NCBI GenBank assembly: GCA_002325245.1
Contig: DCRR01000019.1
Location: forward strand, 43,528-60,727
DNA: 17,200 nucleotides
Direction: 5' to 3'
From: Microbacteriaceae bacterium UBA1487
Lineage (GTDB): Bacteria > Actinomycetota > Actinomycetes > Actinomycetales > Microbacteriaceae
Part shown: piece after piece, positions 5,401 through 12,535 of the stretch
Position numbering within the stretch: position 1 is the stretch's first letter
Layout of the letters: every line of letters begins with the position of its first letter
The notes under the pieces: model-generated
Databases searched by the model: none
What the model was told of the DNA's origin: nothing
Seen by the model: only the letters and a program-made list of their open reading frames with translations
Program-made: the position numbers and the translations under genes

Positions 5401-7269
5401 TTAGGCGCTGTGCTCGTGTTCCGCGATCGCGGCGTTCTCGCCGCCGTCGATCGGGTCGTCATCGCGTTCGGTGGGGAAGTCGCTGTTCTCCTGTGCGACC
5501 GGAGCCGTGGTGGCGAGCACCCCGCGCAGACCCTCGACGTAGCTCGCGATCGACTCGCGCTCCAGGCGCAGCTGCTCGAGTCGCTTCTCGGCGTCCCCGA
5601 CGAGCTCCGCGGCGCGGGCCTCGGCCTCGGAGACGAGAGCGGCGGCGCGCTTCTCCGCGTTGTCGAGCACCTCGGCGGCCTGGGTGCGGGCACGCTCGGC
5701 CGCCTCCGATGCGGCGGCCTTCGCGTTCGCCTCGAGGGCATCCGCCTCGGCGCGCTTCGCAGCGGCGCGCTCGGTGGCCTCGGTGAGCTGAGCCTGGGCC
5801 TCGTCGAGGTAGCGCTGCGTCGCGGCGGCGGCCTCCTGGTGCTTGAGCTGGTACTCCTTCTCGGCGGCGTCACGGCGAGCCGTGATCTCCACCTCGAGAT
5901 CGGCGCGCGCCTGCTCGGCCGTGGTCACCAGGCTTGCGGCGAGCTCCTGCGTGTCGTGGGCGATGCGGGCGCGGGTGGACTCGACCTCCTGCGCGAGCTC
6001 GGCGCGCTGGGCGGCGACGTCGCGGGCCAGATCAGTGCGCTGCTTCTCCAGGTCGGCGGCGACCGCGGCGCGCTGCTGCGCGAGCTCGTTCTCCGTCGCG
6101 GAGCGCAGACCCGACAGCTCGGCGGCGAGAGACTCGCGTGCTCCGCGGACTTCGGCTTCCCACGCGGAGCGCGCCCCGGTGAGCTCCGACTCCTGCGCAG
6201 AGCGCGCGGCGTCGAGCTCGGTCGCAAGCGACGTGCGTGCGGTCTCGAGCTCGCTCTCCAGCTCGGCGCGACGCGTGGTGATCTCGTTCTCGAGCTCGGC
6301 CCGGCGCGACGTCACCTCGTGCTCGAGCTCGCTGCGGGCGGTCGACAGCTCGGCCGCCAGGCGCGCCCGGGTGGCCGCGGTGCTCGCCTCGAGCTCGGCC
6401 GTGGCCTTCTCGGTGGCCGCCGCGAGCTCGGCGCGGCTCTGCTCGGTCTCGGCCGCGAGTGCGGCGTTGGCTGCCTTCGTGTCGGCCTCGAGGGCGGCGC
6501 GGGCCTGCGCCATGTCGCGCTCGAGGTTGGTGCGAGCCTCTTCGAGCTCGCGCTCGAGGTCCTCACGTCGGCGGAGGCTCTCCGCCTCGAATTCGGCGCG
6601 GCTGCGCTCGGTGTCGCGGGCCAGCGCGGCCGCGGCCTCGCGCGCCTCGGCGACCTCGCGCTGGGCGACGACCTTGAGCTCGGCGATCTCCCGCTCGCCC
6701 TCGGCACGCAGCGCCGCGGCGTCGCGCTTGGCGGCGGCGCGCGCTTCGGCGGTCTCGGTCGCGACGGCACCGCGAGTCGCGGCGGCTTCGCGCAGCGCAT
6801 CCTGGATCGTGGTCTCGGCCTCGGCGGCAGCACGCTCGGCGGTGCTCGTCGCCTCGGCACGGGCGTTGTCGACGATGTGGGCGGCGTCGGTGCGTGCGGT
6901 CTCCACCAGGCGCTGGGCCTGCTCGGCGGCCTCGGCGCGCAGCGCCTGGACCTCCTCGGCGGCGGTGGCGCGCAAGCGCTCGACATCGATATCGGCCTGG
7001 GCGATCAGCCGGGTGGCCTGCTCCTCGGCGACGCGAAGGGTGCTCTCGAGGCGTGTGCCGAGACCGGCGTAGGTCGGTCGGCCCACCTCGTCGAGCTCAG
7101 CCTGCAGGTCGTCGGTGACGGCTTGCAGTCGCTTGACGTCCTTGCTCAGGTCCGTCTTGGCCTGGTTCGCCTTGATCAGGTCGCGCCGAAGCTCGCCGAG
7201 AGCCTGGTCGACTTCGTCCTTCTTGTAGCCCCGGAGTTCGGTGCCGAATCCCGCGTCGTCTACCGCCAC
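5401..7269 (-). CDS. Long DivIVA-like coiled-coil filament protein with an 11-residue repeat array
   Basis: The 622-aa cytosolic protein begins with a DivIVA-type membrane/pole-targeting motif (GFGTELRGYKKDEVDQAL, residues 7-24), then is helical almost throughout. Residues about 40-62 and 95-215 look like ordinary alanine-rich coiled coil. Residues 217-447 divide exactly into 21 eleven-residue repeats. A second Ala/Glu-rich helix follows (about 480-585), and the last 35 residues are acidic and disordered (ending AEHEHSA). Composition is dominated by A, E, R, L and T, with no Cys. By analogy with Streptomyces Scy and FilP and mycobacterial Wag31 it could be a scaffold for polar growth or division, but it is not a clear orthologue of any. 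Start is GTG (complement of 7267-7269), preceded by GAGGAG at a normal distance. Codon use matches its neighbours. Confidence 0.85.
   Translation of the reverse strand: MAVDDAGFGTELRGYKKDEVDQALGELRRDLIKANQAKTDLSKDVKRLQAVTDDLQAELDEVGRPTYAGLGTRLESTLRVAEEQATRLIAQADIDVERLRATAAEEVQALRAEAAEQAQRLVETARTDAAHIVDNARAEATSTAERAAAEAETTIQDALREAAATRGAVATETAEARAAAKRDAAALRAEGEREIAELKVVAQREVAEAREAAAALARDTERSRAEFEAESLRRREDLERELEEARTNLERDMAQARAALEADTKAANAALAAETEQSRAELAAATEKATAELEASTAATRARLAAELSTARSELEHEVTSRRAELENEITTRRAELESELETARTSLATELDAARSAQESELTGARSAWEAEVRGARESLAAELSGLRSATENELAQQRAAVAADLEKQRTDLARDVAAQRAELAQEVESTRARIAHDTQELAASLVTTAEQARADLEVEITARRDAAEKEYQLKHQEAAAATQRYLDEAQAQLTEATERAAAKRAEADALEANAKAAASEAAERARTQAAEVLDNAEKRAAALVSEAEARAAELVGDAEKRLEQLRLERESIASYVEGLRGVLATTAPVAQENSDFPTERDDDPIDGGENAAIAEHEHSA
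5929..6621 (-). repeat. 21 consecutive 33-nt units encoding hendecad repeats
   Basis: Residues 217-447 of the filament protein are 21 unbroken 11-residue units with no insertions (231 residues, 693 nt). Consensus: [E/A]-x-[E/D]-[L/V/I/T]-x-x-[A/S/R]-R-[A/S]-x-[L], for example EHEVTSRRAEL, ESELTGARSAW and AADLEKQRTDL. Hydrophobic or small residues recur at 4, 7 and 11 (3-4-4 spacing). Weaker units continue on both sides (VAEAREAAAAL before, VTTAEQARADL after). DNA units are diverged. Confidence 0.85.
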
Positions 7270-7366
7270 TGCGCTTGCTCCTCGATCGGTGTGGTCCCGG
7301 TTCGCACACTCGGTCGCGAACGGGAGTCTCAGGGAAAAGGGCCCCAGGAGGGGAAGATCGTTCCCG

Positions 7367-7372
7367 AGTCTA
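7367..7372 (-). promoter_or_regulatory. Possible -10 box for the DivIVA-like filament gene
   Basis: The complement reads TAGACT, identical to the -10 box proposed for the gene at 2477. It lies about 100 nt before the GTG start, which has a good Shine-Dalgarno, so a leader of about 90 nt is implied. No recognisable -35. Confidence 0.35.
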
Positions 7373-7382
7373 GGGCGTGACG

Positions 7383-7407
7383 CTCCCGCGCGCACCGCGT
7401 GCGGGAG
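7383..7407. repeat. 11-bp inverted repeat in the divergent region
   Basis: CTCCCGCGCGC (7383-7393) and GCGTGCGGGAG (7397-7407) pair over 11 positions with one G-T and a 3-nt loop. It lies just upstream of the minus-strand -10 box, so it is better placed for a protein-binding site than for a terminator of either flanking gene. Confidence 0.5.
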
Positions 7408-7449
7408 GCGCGGTGTACGGCGTTCTTTCGGACTTCGCCCAGCTTTCCC

Positions 7450-7468
7450 CGGGTTGTCGGGGAACCCG
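7450..7468. repeat. 6-bp inverted repeat with 7-nt spacer
   Basis: CGGGTT (7450-7455) and AACCCG (7463-7468) flank GTCGGGG. It overlaps the weak plus-strand -35 candidate, so it may be an operator; short enough to arise by chance. Confidence 0.3.
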
Positions 7469-7473
7469 TCGGC

Positions 7474-7479
7474 TACTCT
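7474..7479 (+). promoter_or_regulatory. Possible -10 box for the membrane-protein gene at 7579
   Basis: TACTCT fits TAnnnT. TTGTCG (7454-7459) is upstream but with a spacer of only 14 nt, shorter than normal. The resulting leader would be about 95 nt and would include the inverted repeat at 7513-7531. Confidence 0.22.
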
Positions 7480-7512
7480 GAAATGTCTTGTCCGCAGTCC
7501 TGCGCCACGGAT

Positions 7513-7531
7513 TTCGTGTCTGGATCACGAA
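7513..7531 (+). repeat. 6-bp inverted repeat in the probable leader of the 7579 gene
   Basis: TTCGTG (7513-7518) and CACGAA (7526-7531) flank a 7-nt spacer; the geometry equals that of the repeat at 7450-7468, but the sequence differs. Confidence 0.28.
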
Positions 7532-7578
7532 GTCACACCCGGCGGCGTGAGATCCCCGCGGCCTGAGAGGAGTCATCC

Positions 7579-9330
7579 GTGCGTTTCGTCGTGGCGATCG
7601 TCTTGTTCGTCGTTGCCTTCGTCGGCATCGGCCTGGGCATCGCTCAGCGCACCGTCCTGGCCGGTCCCGACCATGTCACGGTCGAGACCACCACCAGCGG
7701 CACCGCGCCCGTCACCGTCATCGACGGCTCCATTCTCAACGCCCTTCCGGGCACGCAGACGATCGATGCCTCCGGCAGCGAGACCGTCTTCCTCGCCTAC
7801 GGTCGCACCGCGGACGTTCTCGCGTGGGTCGGCGACGCCTCCTACAACCTGCTGGAGTGGGACACCGAGGCGCAGACCCTCGGATCGAGCGTCCAGGCGG
7901 GCCTCGAGGCCACGGTTCCGGCGCCCTCCGGCTCGGATCTCTGGGTGCAGGAGTTCAGCGGTGTCGAGGAGCTCACCCGCAAGATCAACGTGCCCGCGGA
8001 TGCCTCGATCCTGATCGTCGGCGACGGCGAGACTCCGGCTCCGAGCTCGATCTCGATCACCTGGCCGCTGGACAACAGCGCGCCGTGGTCCGGACCGCTG
8101 ATCGTCGGCGGCGGACTGGCCCTCCTGGCGGGCCTGGCCGCGTTCGTCTGGGCGCTGCTGCACGCGCGCCGAGCCCGCGGCCCGCGGCGCAAGCAGCCGA
8201 AGCTTCCCAAGCCTCCGAAGCCGCCGCAGCTGCGGCCGGCGAAGCAGCGCAAGGCCATCGAGGCCGCACCGCCGCGCGGTCGGCGCCGGCTCTTCGCCGC
8301 CTCCGGCGTCGCGGTCGTCACGGCGCTCGCGCTCGGGGGCTGCACGTTCTCGGGAACTCCCGAGCTGTTCCCCGTCGAGACCCCGACCGCCAGCCCGACG
8401 CCCGGCGCCGCGGGAACCGAGGACCTCCCCGCGCCCGCGGTCACCCGGCCTCAGCTGGAGCGCATCATGGAGCGCATCGAGACGACGGTCGCCGAGGCCG
8501 ATGCGGAGGGCGATGAGGATCTCGCCGAGACGAGGCTCGCTGGTCCCGCGCTCGAACTGCGCGCGGCGAACTACGAGATCCTGAGCAGCGACTCGTCGCA
8601 GACCGCCGTGCCCGTGCTGCCGCAGGGCCCGGTCGAGGTGATCCTCCCGCAGCAGATCGACACCTGGCCGCGCACCGTCTTCGCCGTCGTCAAGGACGAG
8701 AACGCGACCGTCGCGCCGGTTGCCGTGATGCTCATCCAGGAGACCCCGCGCGACAATTACAAGGCGCACTACGTCATCTCCCTCGGCCCGAGCACGACGC
8801 TGCCTGACATGGCGGCGACGGCGATCGGCGCCCCCCGGGTCGGCACGGACGTCGCGCTCGGCGTGCTGCAGCCGAGCGAGCTCGCGGACGCCTATGGCGA
8901 CATCCTGCTGAACGGCGACGAGAGCGAGTACGCCGTGTTCTTCGATGCGGAGACTGACACTCTGCGCGAGCAGATCGGTGCCGAGTACAAGGAGAGCGTC
9001 AAGACCTCGCTGCCCGCCACGGCGAAGGTGACGTTCAGCAACGTCGCCGGTGATGAGGATCCGATCGCCTTCGGCACCAACGACGCCGGCCTGCTGGTCG
9101 CGGTCGAGCTCGTCGAGGTCGAGAAGGTGACTCCCGTGGAGGCGGGCGCCGCCATCAATCCGCGCGATCGGGTGAAGGCCCTGCTCGGGCTCTCGCAGAC
9201 GACGAAGGGCGTCGAGGCGCGCTACGGCGTCCAGCTGCTGTTCTACGTGCCCCCGGTCGCCGAGGAGGGCGCGCTCATCCAGCTCCTCGGATACTCGCAG
9301 GGCCTGATCAGCGCGACCGAGGTCGACTAG
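7579..9330 (+). CDS. Three-segment membrane protein with an internal lipobox-like Cys and a large C-terminal ectodomain
   Basis: I do not recognise the family. The 583-aa product has a membrane segment at about residues 3-24, a 145-residue Thr/Ser/Asp-rich outside domain, a second segment at about 172-194 (LIVGGGLALLAGLAAFVWALL), a cytosolic linker rich in Lys, Arg and Pro (195-237), a third hydrophobic stretch (238-254) ending LALGGC with Cys255, a Thr/Pro-rich spacer (257-285) and an acidic C-terminal domain (286-583). The part from about residue 233 (RGRRRLFAASG...LGGC) looks exactly like a lipoprotein signal peptide, although no start codon with a ribosome binding site precedes it. Topology puts Cys255 at the outer membrane face. 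GTG start is supported by GAGAGGAG 6 nt upstream. A hairpin follows the stop, then another same-strand gene. Confidence 0.75.
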   Translation: MRFVVAIVLFVVAFVGIGLGIAQRTVLAGPDHVTVETTTSGTAPVTVIDGSILNALPGTQTIDASGSETVFLAYGRTADVLAWVGDASYNLLEWDTEAQTLGSSVQAGLEATVPAPSGSDLWVQEFSGVEELTRKINVPADASILIVGDGETPAPSSISITWPLDNSAPWSGPLIVGGGLALLAGLAAFVWALLHARRARGPRRKQPKLPKPPKPPQLRPAKQRKAIEAAPPRGRRRLFAASGVAVVTALALGGCTFSGTPELFPVETPTASPTPGAAGTEDLPAPAVTRPQLERIMERIETTVAEADAEGDEDLAETRLAGPALELRAANYEILSSDSSQTAVPVLPQGPVEVILPQQIDTWPRTVFAVVKDENATVAPVAVMLIQETPRDNYKAHYVISLGPSTTLPDMAATAIGAPRVGTDVALGVLQPSELADAYGDILLNGDESEYAVFFDAETDTLREQIGAEYKESVKTSLPATAKVTFSNVAGDEDPIAFGTNDAGLLVAVELVEVEKVTPVEAGAAINPRDRVKALLGLSQTTKGVEARYGVQLLFYVPPVAEEGALIQLLGYSQGLISATEVD

Positions 9331-9331
9331 G

Positions 9332-9353
9332 CGCGGCGACGGCCTGCGCCGCG
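9332..9353 (+). terminator. GC hairpin after the 7579 gene
   Basis: CGCGGCG (9332-9338) pairs perfectly with CGCCGCG (9347-9353) around an 8-nt loop, two bases after the TAG stop. No T-run follows. Likely a GC-type terminator that separates the membrane-protein gene from the TPR gene. Confidence 0.45.
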
Positions 9354-9356
9354 TGG

Positions 9357-9362
9357 CAAAGT
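9357..9362 (+). promoter_or_regulatory. Possible -10 box, leaderless geometry
   Basis: CAAAGT ends 6 nt before the GTG at 9369, the same spacing as at 1798-1803 and 3151-3156, and no Shine-Dalgarno is present. The hexamer itself is a poor match, so the call rests on geometry. Confidence 0.28.
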
Positions 9363-9368
9363 AGAGAC

Positions 9369-10337
9369 GTGACTTCCGTACCTCCCGGACCCAGCCTCCG
9401 CGGCGCCGTCGACCTGTCCTCGCTCGTGCAGCGAGCCTCAGCGAAGCCGACCGGCGCCCCGAACGATGCGGCCTCGCCGACGACGCCCGCTAACGGAGCG
9501 GCGACGCCCGGCTCGCCGCTGGTCGTTCCCGCCAACGACGCCAACTTCACGCGCGTGCTGGAGCTGTCGTCGACGGTTCCGGTCGTCGTCGAGTTCATCG
9601 CTCCGGGGCTCGAGCCGGCGCTCGGCGCGATCATCGAGTCTTACGGCGGACGCCTGGTGCTCGCCGTGGTCGACGGCCAGGCGAATCCGCAGCTCGCGCA
9701 GGCCTTCCAGATCCGCGAGGTGCCCGCGGTCGCCGCGGTCGTCGGCGGGCGCCCCGTCAACCTGTTCCTCGGCATGCCGGCCGAGACCGAGGTGCGTCAG
9801 GTGCTCGACGAGCTGCTGCAGCTCGCGGCGCAGAACGGCGTCACCGGCCAGGTGCCGGTGAACGGAGCGGGCGAGCCGGGCGACGCCGACAGCGGCGACG
9901 CTGCCGCGCCCGAGGAGCCGCCGCTGCCGCCCCTGCACCAGGAGGCGTTCGACGCGATCTCGGAGGGCGACTTCGCGGCCGCCGTGGCCGCGTACGAGAA
10001 GGCCCTCACGCAGAACCCGCGCGATGCCGATGCGATCGCGGGTCGTGCGCAGGCCTCACTGCTGCTTCGCTTGAAGGGCGCCGACGCGGAGACCATCCGC
10101 TCCGCCGCGGCCCACGCCCCGCAGAGCGTGGCCGCGCAGCTCGCCGTCGCCGACCTCGACGTGAGCGGGGGGCACCTGGAGGACGCGTTCGCGCGGCTGC
10201 TGGAGATCTTCCCCGCGCTGGACGCCGACGGCAAGGCCGCGGTGCGAACGCGCCTGCTCGAGTACTTCGAGATCGCCGGCTCCGACGATGAGCGCGTCGC
10301 GGTGGCGCGGCGTCACCTCACCGGACTGCTCTACTAG
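9369..10337 (+). CDS. Thioredoxin-fold plus TPR protein (CnoX/YbbN-like), no CxxC
   Basis: The 322-aa product has a Pro/Ala-rich N-terminus (1-55), a thioredoxin-like domain (about 56-155), an acidic linker (165-185) and a TPR-type helical domain (about 188-322), including EGDFAAAVAAYEKALTQNPRDADA. This is the order of E. coli CnoX (YbbN), a co-chaperone that protects substrates for GroEL and DnaK. Strand and cis-Pro elements are kept (PVVVEF, about 71-76; REVPAVAAVVGG, about 116-127), but the segment where thioredoxins have WCGPC reads IAPGLEP: both cysteines and the Trp are absent, and the whole protein has no Cys. It cannot do thiol-disulfide exchange, so a holdase or scaffold role is more likely. 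Homologues in related actinobacteria are usually just called tetratricopeptide repeat protein. Confidence 0.85.
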   Translation: MTSVPPGPSLRGAVDLSSLVQRASAKPTGAPNDAASPTTPANGAATPGSPLVVPANDANFTRVLELSSTVPVVVEFIAPGLEPALGAIIESYGGRLVLAVVDGQANPQLAQAFQIREVPAVAAVVGGRPVNLFLGMPAETEVRQVLDELLQLAAQNGVTGQVPVNGAGEPGDADSGDAAAPEEPPLPPLHQEAFDAISEGDFAAAVAAYEKALTQNPRDADAIAGRAQASLLLRLKGADAETIRSAAAHAPQSVAAQLAVADLDVSGGHLEDAFARLLEIFPALDADGKAAVRTRLLEYFEIAGSDDERVAVARRHLTGLLY

Positions 10338-10353
10338 GCGAGCGCCGCTCGCC
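10337..10353. terminator. Hairpin between convergent genes (bidirectional terminator)
   Basis: GGCGAGC (10337-10343) and GCTCGCC (10347-10353) form a perfect 7-bp stem with a 3-nt loop, beginning at the last base of the TAG stop and ending 14 nt before the end of glgB on the other strand. Position between convergent genes makes a shared terminator likely. No T-tract on either side. Confidence 0.5.
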
Positions 10354-10366
10354 GAGGCCCGCCGCG

Positions 10367-12535
10367 CTAGACGGAGGCGGGCGCGAGCCGCAGCCACACC
10401 GCCGCGAGCGGCGGTAGCGTCAGCTCGACGGAGGCCGGTCGGCCGTGCCACGGGGTGTCGCCCGCGTCGACGCCGCCGAAATTGCCCACGCCGGAGCCGC
10501 CGAACTCGAGCGCATCGGTGTTGAGCACCTCGTCCCAGCGGCCCGCCGTCGGCAGCCCGACCCGGTACGGGCCGACCGGGTTGCCGCCGAAGTTCACCAG
10601 GCACGCCATCGTCTCGCCCTCGCGTCCGCGACGCAGGAAGGCGACGATGTTGTGCTCCGGATCGTTCGCGACCCACTCGAAGCCCGTCGCCTCGTTGTCG
10701 ACCGACCACAGGGCCGCGTTCTCGCGGTAGACGCGATTGAGCTGGCCGACGAGGCGCGCCAGGCCCTGGTGGGCGGGCTGGTCGAGAATCCACCAGTCGA
10801 GTCCGCGCTGCTCGCTCCACTCCGAGGGCTGCCCGAACTCGCTGCCCATGAACAGCAGCTGCTTGCCGGGATGCGCCCACATGAAGGCGAGGTAGGCGCG
10901 CACATTCGCGAGTTTCTGCCACTGGTCGCCGGGCATCTTCGACAGCAGCGAGCCCTTGCCGTGCACGACCTCGTCGTGGCTGATCGGCAGCAGGAAGCTC
11001 TCGCTGAACGCGTAGAGGAAGCTGAAGGTGATGTCGTTGTGGTGGTGCGAGCGCCACATCGGGTCCTCGTGCATGTACTGCAGCGAGTCGTGCATCCACC
11101 CCATGTTCCACTTCAGGCCGAAGCCGAGCCCGCCGTTCTCGGTCGGCTTCGTGACGCCGGGCCACGAGGTCGACTCCTCGGCGATCATCACGACGCCGGG
11201 GTTGCGGCGGTAGGCGGTCGCGTTGACCTCCTGCAGGAACGAGATCGCTTCGAGGTTCTCGCGCCCGCCGTGGATGTTCGGCACCCACTGGCCGGGCTCG
11301 CGCGAGTAGTCGAGGTAGAGCATCGAGGCGACCGCGTCGACGCGAAGCCCGTCGATGTGGAACTCCTCGAGCCAGTAGAGCGCGTTCGCGACGAGGAAGT
11401 TGCGCACCTGCGAATCGCCGAAGTTGAAGACGAGCGTGCCCCAGTCCGGGTGCTCGCCGATCCGCGGGTCCGAGTGCTCGTAGAGCGGCTCGCCGTCGAA
11501 GTTCGCGAGCGCCCACTCGTCTTTCGGGAAGTGCGCCGGCACCCAGTCGACGATGACGCCGATCGAGGCCTGGTGCAGCCGGTCGACCAGGTAGCGGAAG
11601 TCGTCGGGATGCCCGAAACGGCTGGTCGGAGCGTAGTAGCCGGTGACCTGGTAGCCCCACGAACCGCCGAACGGGTGCTCGGCGACCGGGAGGAACTCGA
11701 CGTGGGTGAAACCCAGTTCGTGCACGTACTCGATCAGCTGATCGGCGAGCTCGCGGTAGCCGAGCCCGGGGCGCCAGGAGCCGAGGTGCAGCTCGTAGAT
11801 GCTCATCGCGCCGTTGTGCGCGTCGTGCGCGGCGCGCTGGGCGAGCCACGTGGCGTCGCGCCAGGCGTACTGGCTGTGGCCGACGACGGAGGCGGTGGCG
11901 GGCGGGCGCTCGGTGTAGCGCGCCATCGGGTCGGCCCGCTTGACCCACTCGCCGCGCGCCGTCAGCAGCTCGAACTTGTAGGTCGTTCCCGGATCGAGCG
12001 CCGGGACGAACAGCTCCCAGACCCCGTTGTCGTCGAGTCGACGCAGGGCGTGCTGCTCGCCGCTCCAGTGGTTGAAGTCGCCCACGATGCGCACGGCGCG
12101 GGCGTGCGGCGCCCAGACCGAGAAGCTCGTGCCGGCGACGCCTTCGTGCTCCTTGACGTGAGCCCCCAGCCAGTGCCAGAGCTGCTCGTGGCGCCCTTCG
12201 CCCCAGAGGTAGAGGTCGATCTCGCCGACGCTCGGCACGAAGCGGTACGGGTCATCCGCGGTCCAGGTCGGGCCGTCGCGGTAGGTCGTCTCGAGCCGGT
12301 AGCTCTGCCCGGCGCCGGGCGCGAAGCCCTGCCAGAGTCCCGCGGAAGCGTGGGCCAGCGCGATGCGCGAGCCGTCCGCGCGGATGGCGGTGACGGTCTC
12401 GGCGAGCGGTCGCACGGCGCGGATGACGTGGCCGTCGCCCGCCGGATGCTGACCGAGCCAGTCGTGCGGTCGCGGATGCCGACCGGTGGCGAGTTCGGCG
12501 GTGAGCGCCTCGTCGAGCGGGGGGAGGGTCTCCAT
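10367..12535 (-). CDS. glgB: 1,4-alpha-glucan branching enzyme
   Basis: GlgB adds alpha-1,6 branches to linear alpha-1,4-glucans. The 722-aa product has the actinobacterial layout: an N-terminal domain (about 1-120), a CBM48 domain (TSFSVWAPHARAVRIVGDFN, about 136-155) and a GH13_9 barrel. Catalytic residues are in place: nucleophile Asp400 in GLRVDAVASMLYLDYSR, acid/base Glu453 in MIAEESTSWPGV and Asp521 in LPISHDEVVHGKGS, with the same spacing as E. coli Asp405, Glu458 and Asp526. The all-beta C-terminal domain ends at the TAG (10367-10369). The ATG overlaps the glgE stop by one base (TGATG), and GAAGG lies just upstream, so it is translated with glgE. Together they extend and branch glucan from maltose-1-phosphate. 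Confidence 0.97.
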   Translation of the reverse strand: METLPPLDEALTAELATGRHPRPHDWLGQHPAGDGHVIRAVRPLAETVTAIRADGSRIALAHASAGLWQGFAPGAGQSYRLETTYRDGPTWTADDPYRFVPSVGEIDLYLWGEGRHEQLWHWLGAHVKEHEGVAGTSFSVWAPHARAVRIVGDFNHWSGEQHALRRLDDNGVWELFVPALDPGTTYKFELLTARGEWVKRADPMARYTERPPATASVVGHSQYAWRDATWLAQRAAHDAHNGAMSIYELHLGSWRPGLGYRELADQLIEYVHELGFTHVEFLPVAEHPFGGSWGYQVTGYYAPTSRFGHPDDFRYLVDRLHQASIGVIVDWVPAHFPKDEWALANFDGEPLYEHSDPRIGEHPDWGTLVFNFGDSQVRNFLVANALYWLEEFHIDGLRVDAVASMLYLDYSREPGQWVPNIHGGRENLEAISFLQEVNATAYRRNPGVVMIAEESTSWPGVTKPTENGGLGFGLKWNMGWMHDSLQYMHEDPMWRSHHHNDITFSFLYAFSESFLLPISHDEVVHGKGSLLSKMPGDQWQKLANVRAYLAFMWAHPGKQLLFMGSEFGQPSEWSEQRGLDWWILDQPAHQGLARLVGQLNRVYRENAALWSVDNEATGFEWVANDPEHNIVAFLRRGREGETMACLVNFGGNPVGPYRVGLPTAGRWDEVLNTDALEFGGSGVGNFGGVDAGDTPWHGRPASVELTLPPLAAVWLRLAPASV

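Larger units (their letters stand above)
7270..7578. other. Divergent intergenic region (309 nt)
   Basis: No coding sequence is supported here. The left part holds the ribosome binding site and a possible -10 box of the minus-strand filament gene. The middle and right parts hold three inverted repeats (7383-7407, 7450-7468, 7513-7531), a weak plus-strand promoter candidate and the ribosome binding site GAGAGGAG (7565-7572) of the membrane-protein gene. The local base composition is a little lower in GC than the genes on either side. Confidence 0.6.

Noticed and set aside
5929..6621. CRISPR array or DNA-level tandem repeat, because of the 33-nt period.
   Set aside because: Units are contiguous and in frame, their DNA is diverged, and there are no identical repeats separated by unique spacers. 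The conservation is at protein level.
5410..7380. A 656-aa plus-strand open frame antisense to the DivIVA-like filament gene.
   Set aside because: It mirrors the repeat-rich, GC-biased codons of the real gene, gives an unnatural Leu/Gly/Arg-rich product, and has no ribosome binding site. The minus-strand frame has a DivIVA motif, a start with a Shine-Dalgarno and an exact 11-residue period.
8250..8360. A separate gene starting near the internal lipobox of the 7579 gene.
   Set aside because: No ATG, GTG or TTG with a ribosome binding site precedes the basic run in that frame, so one continuous frame is the better reading.
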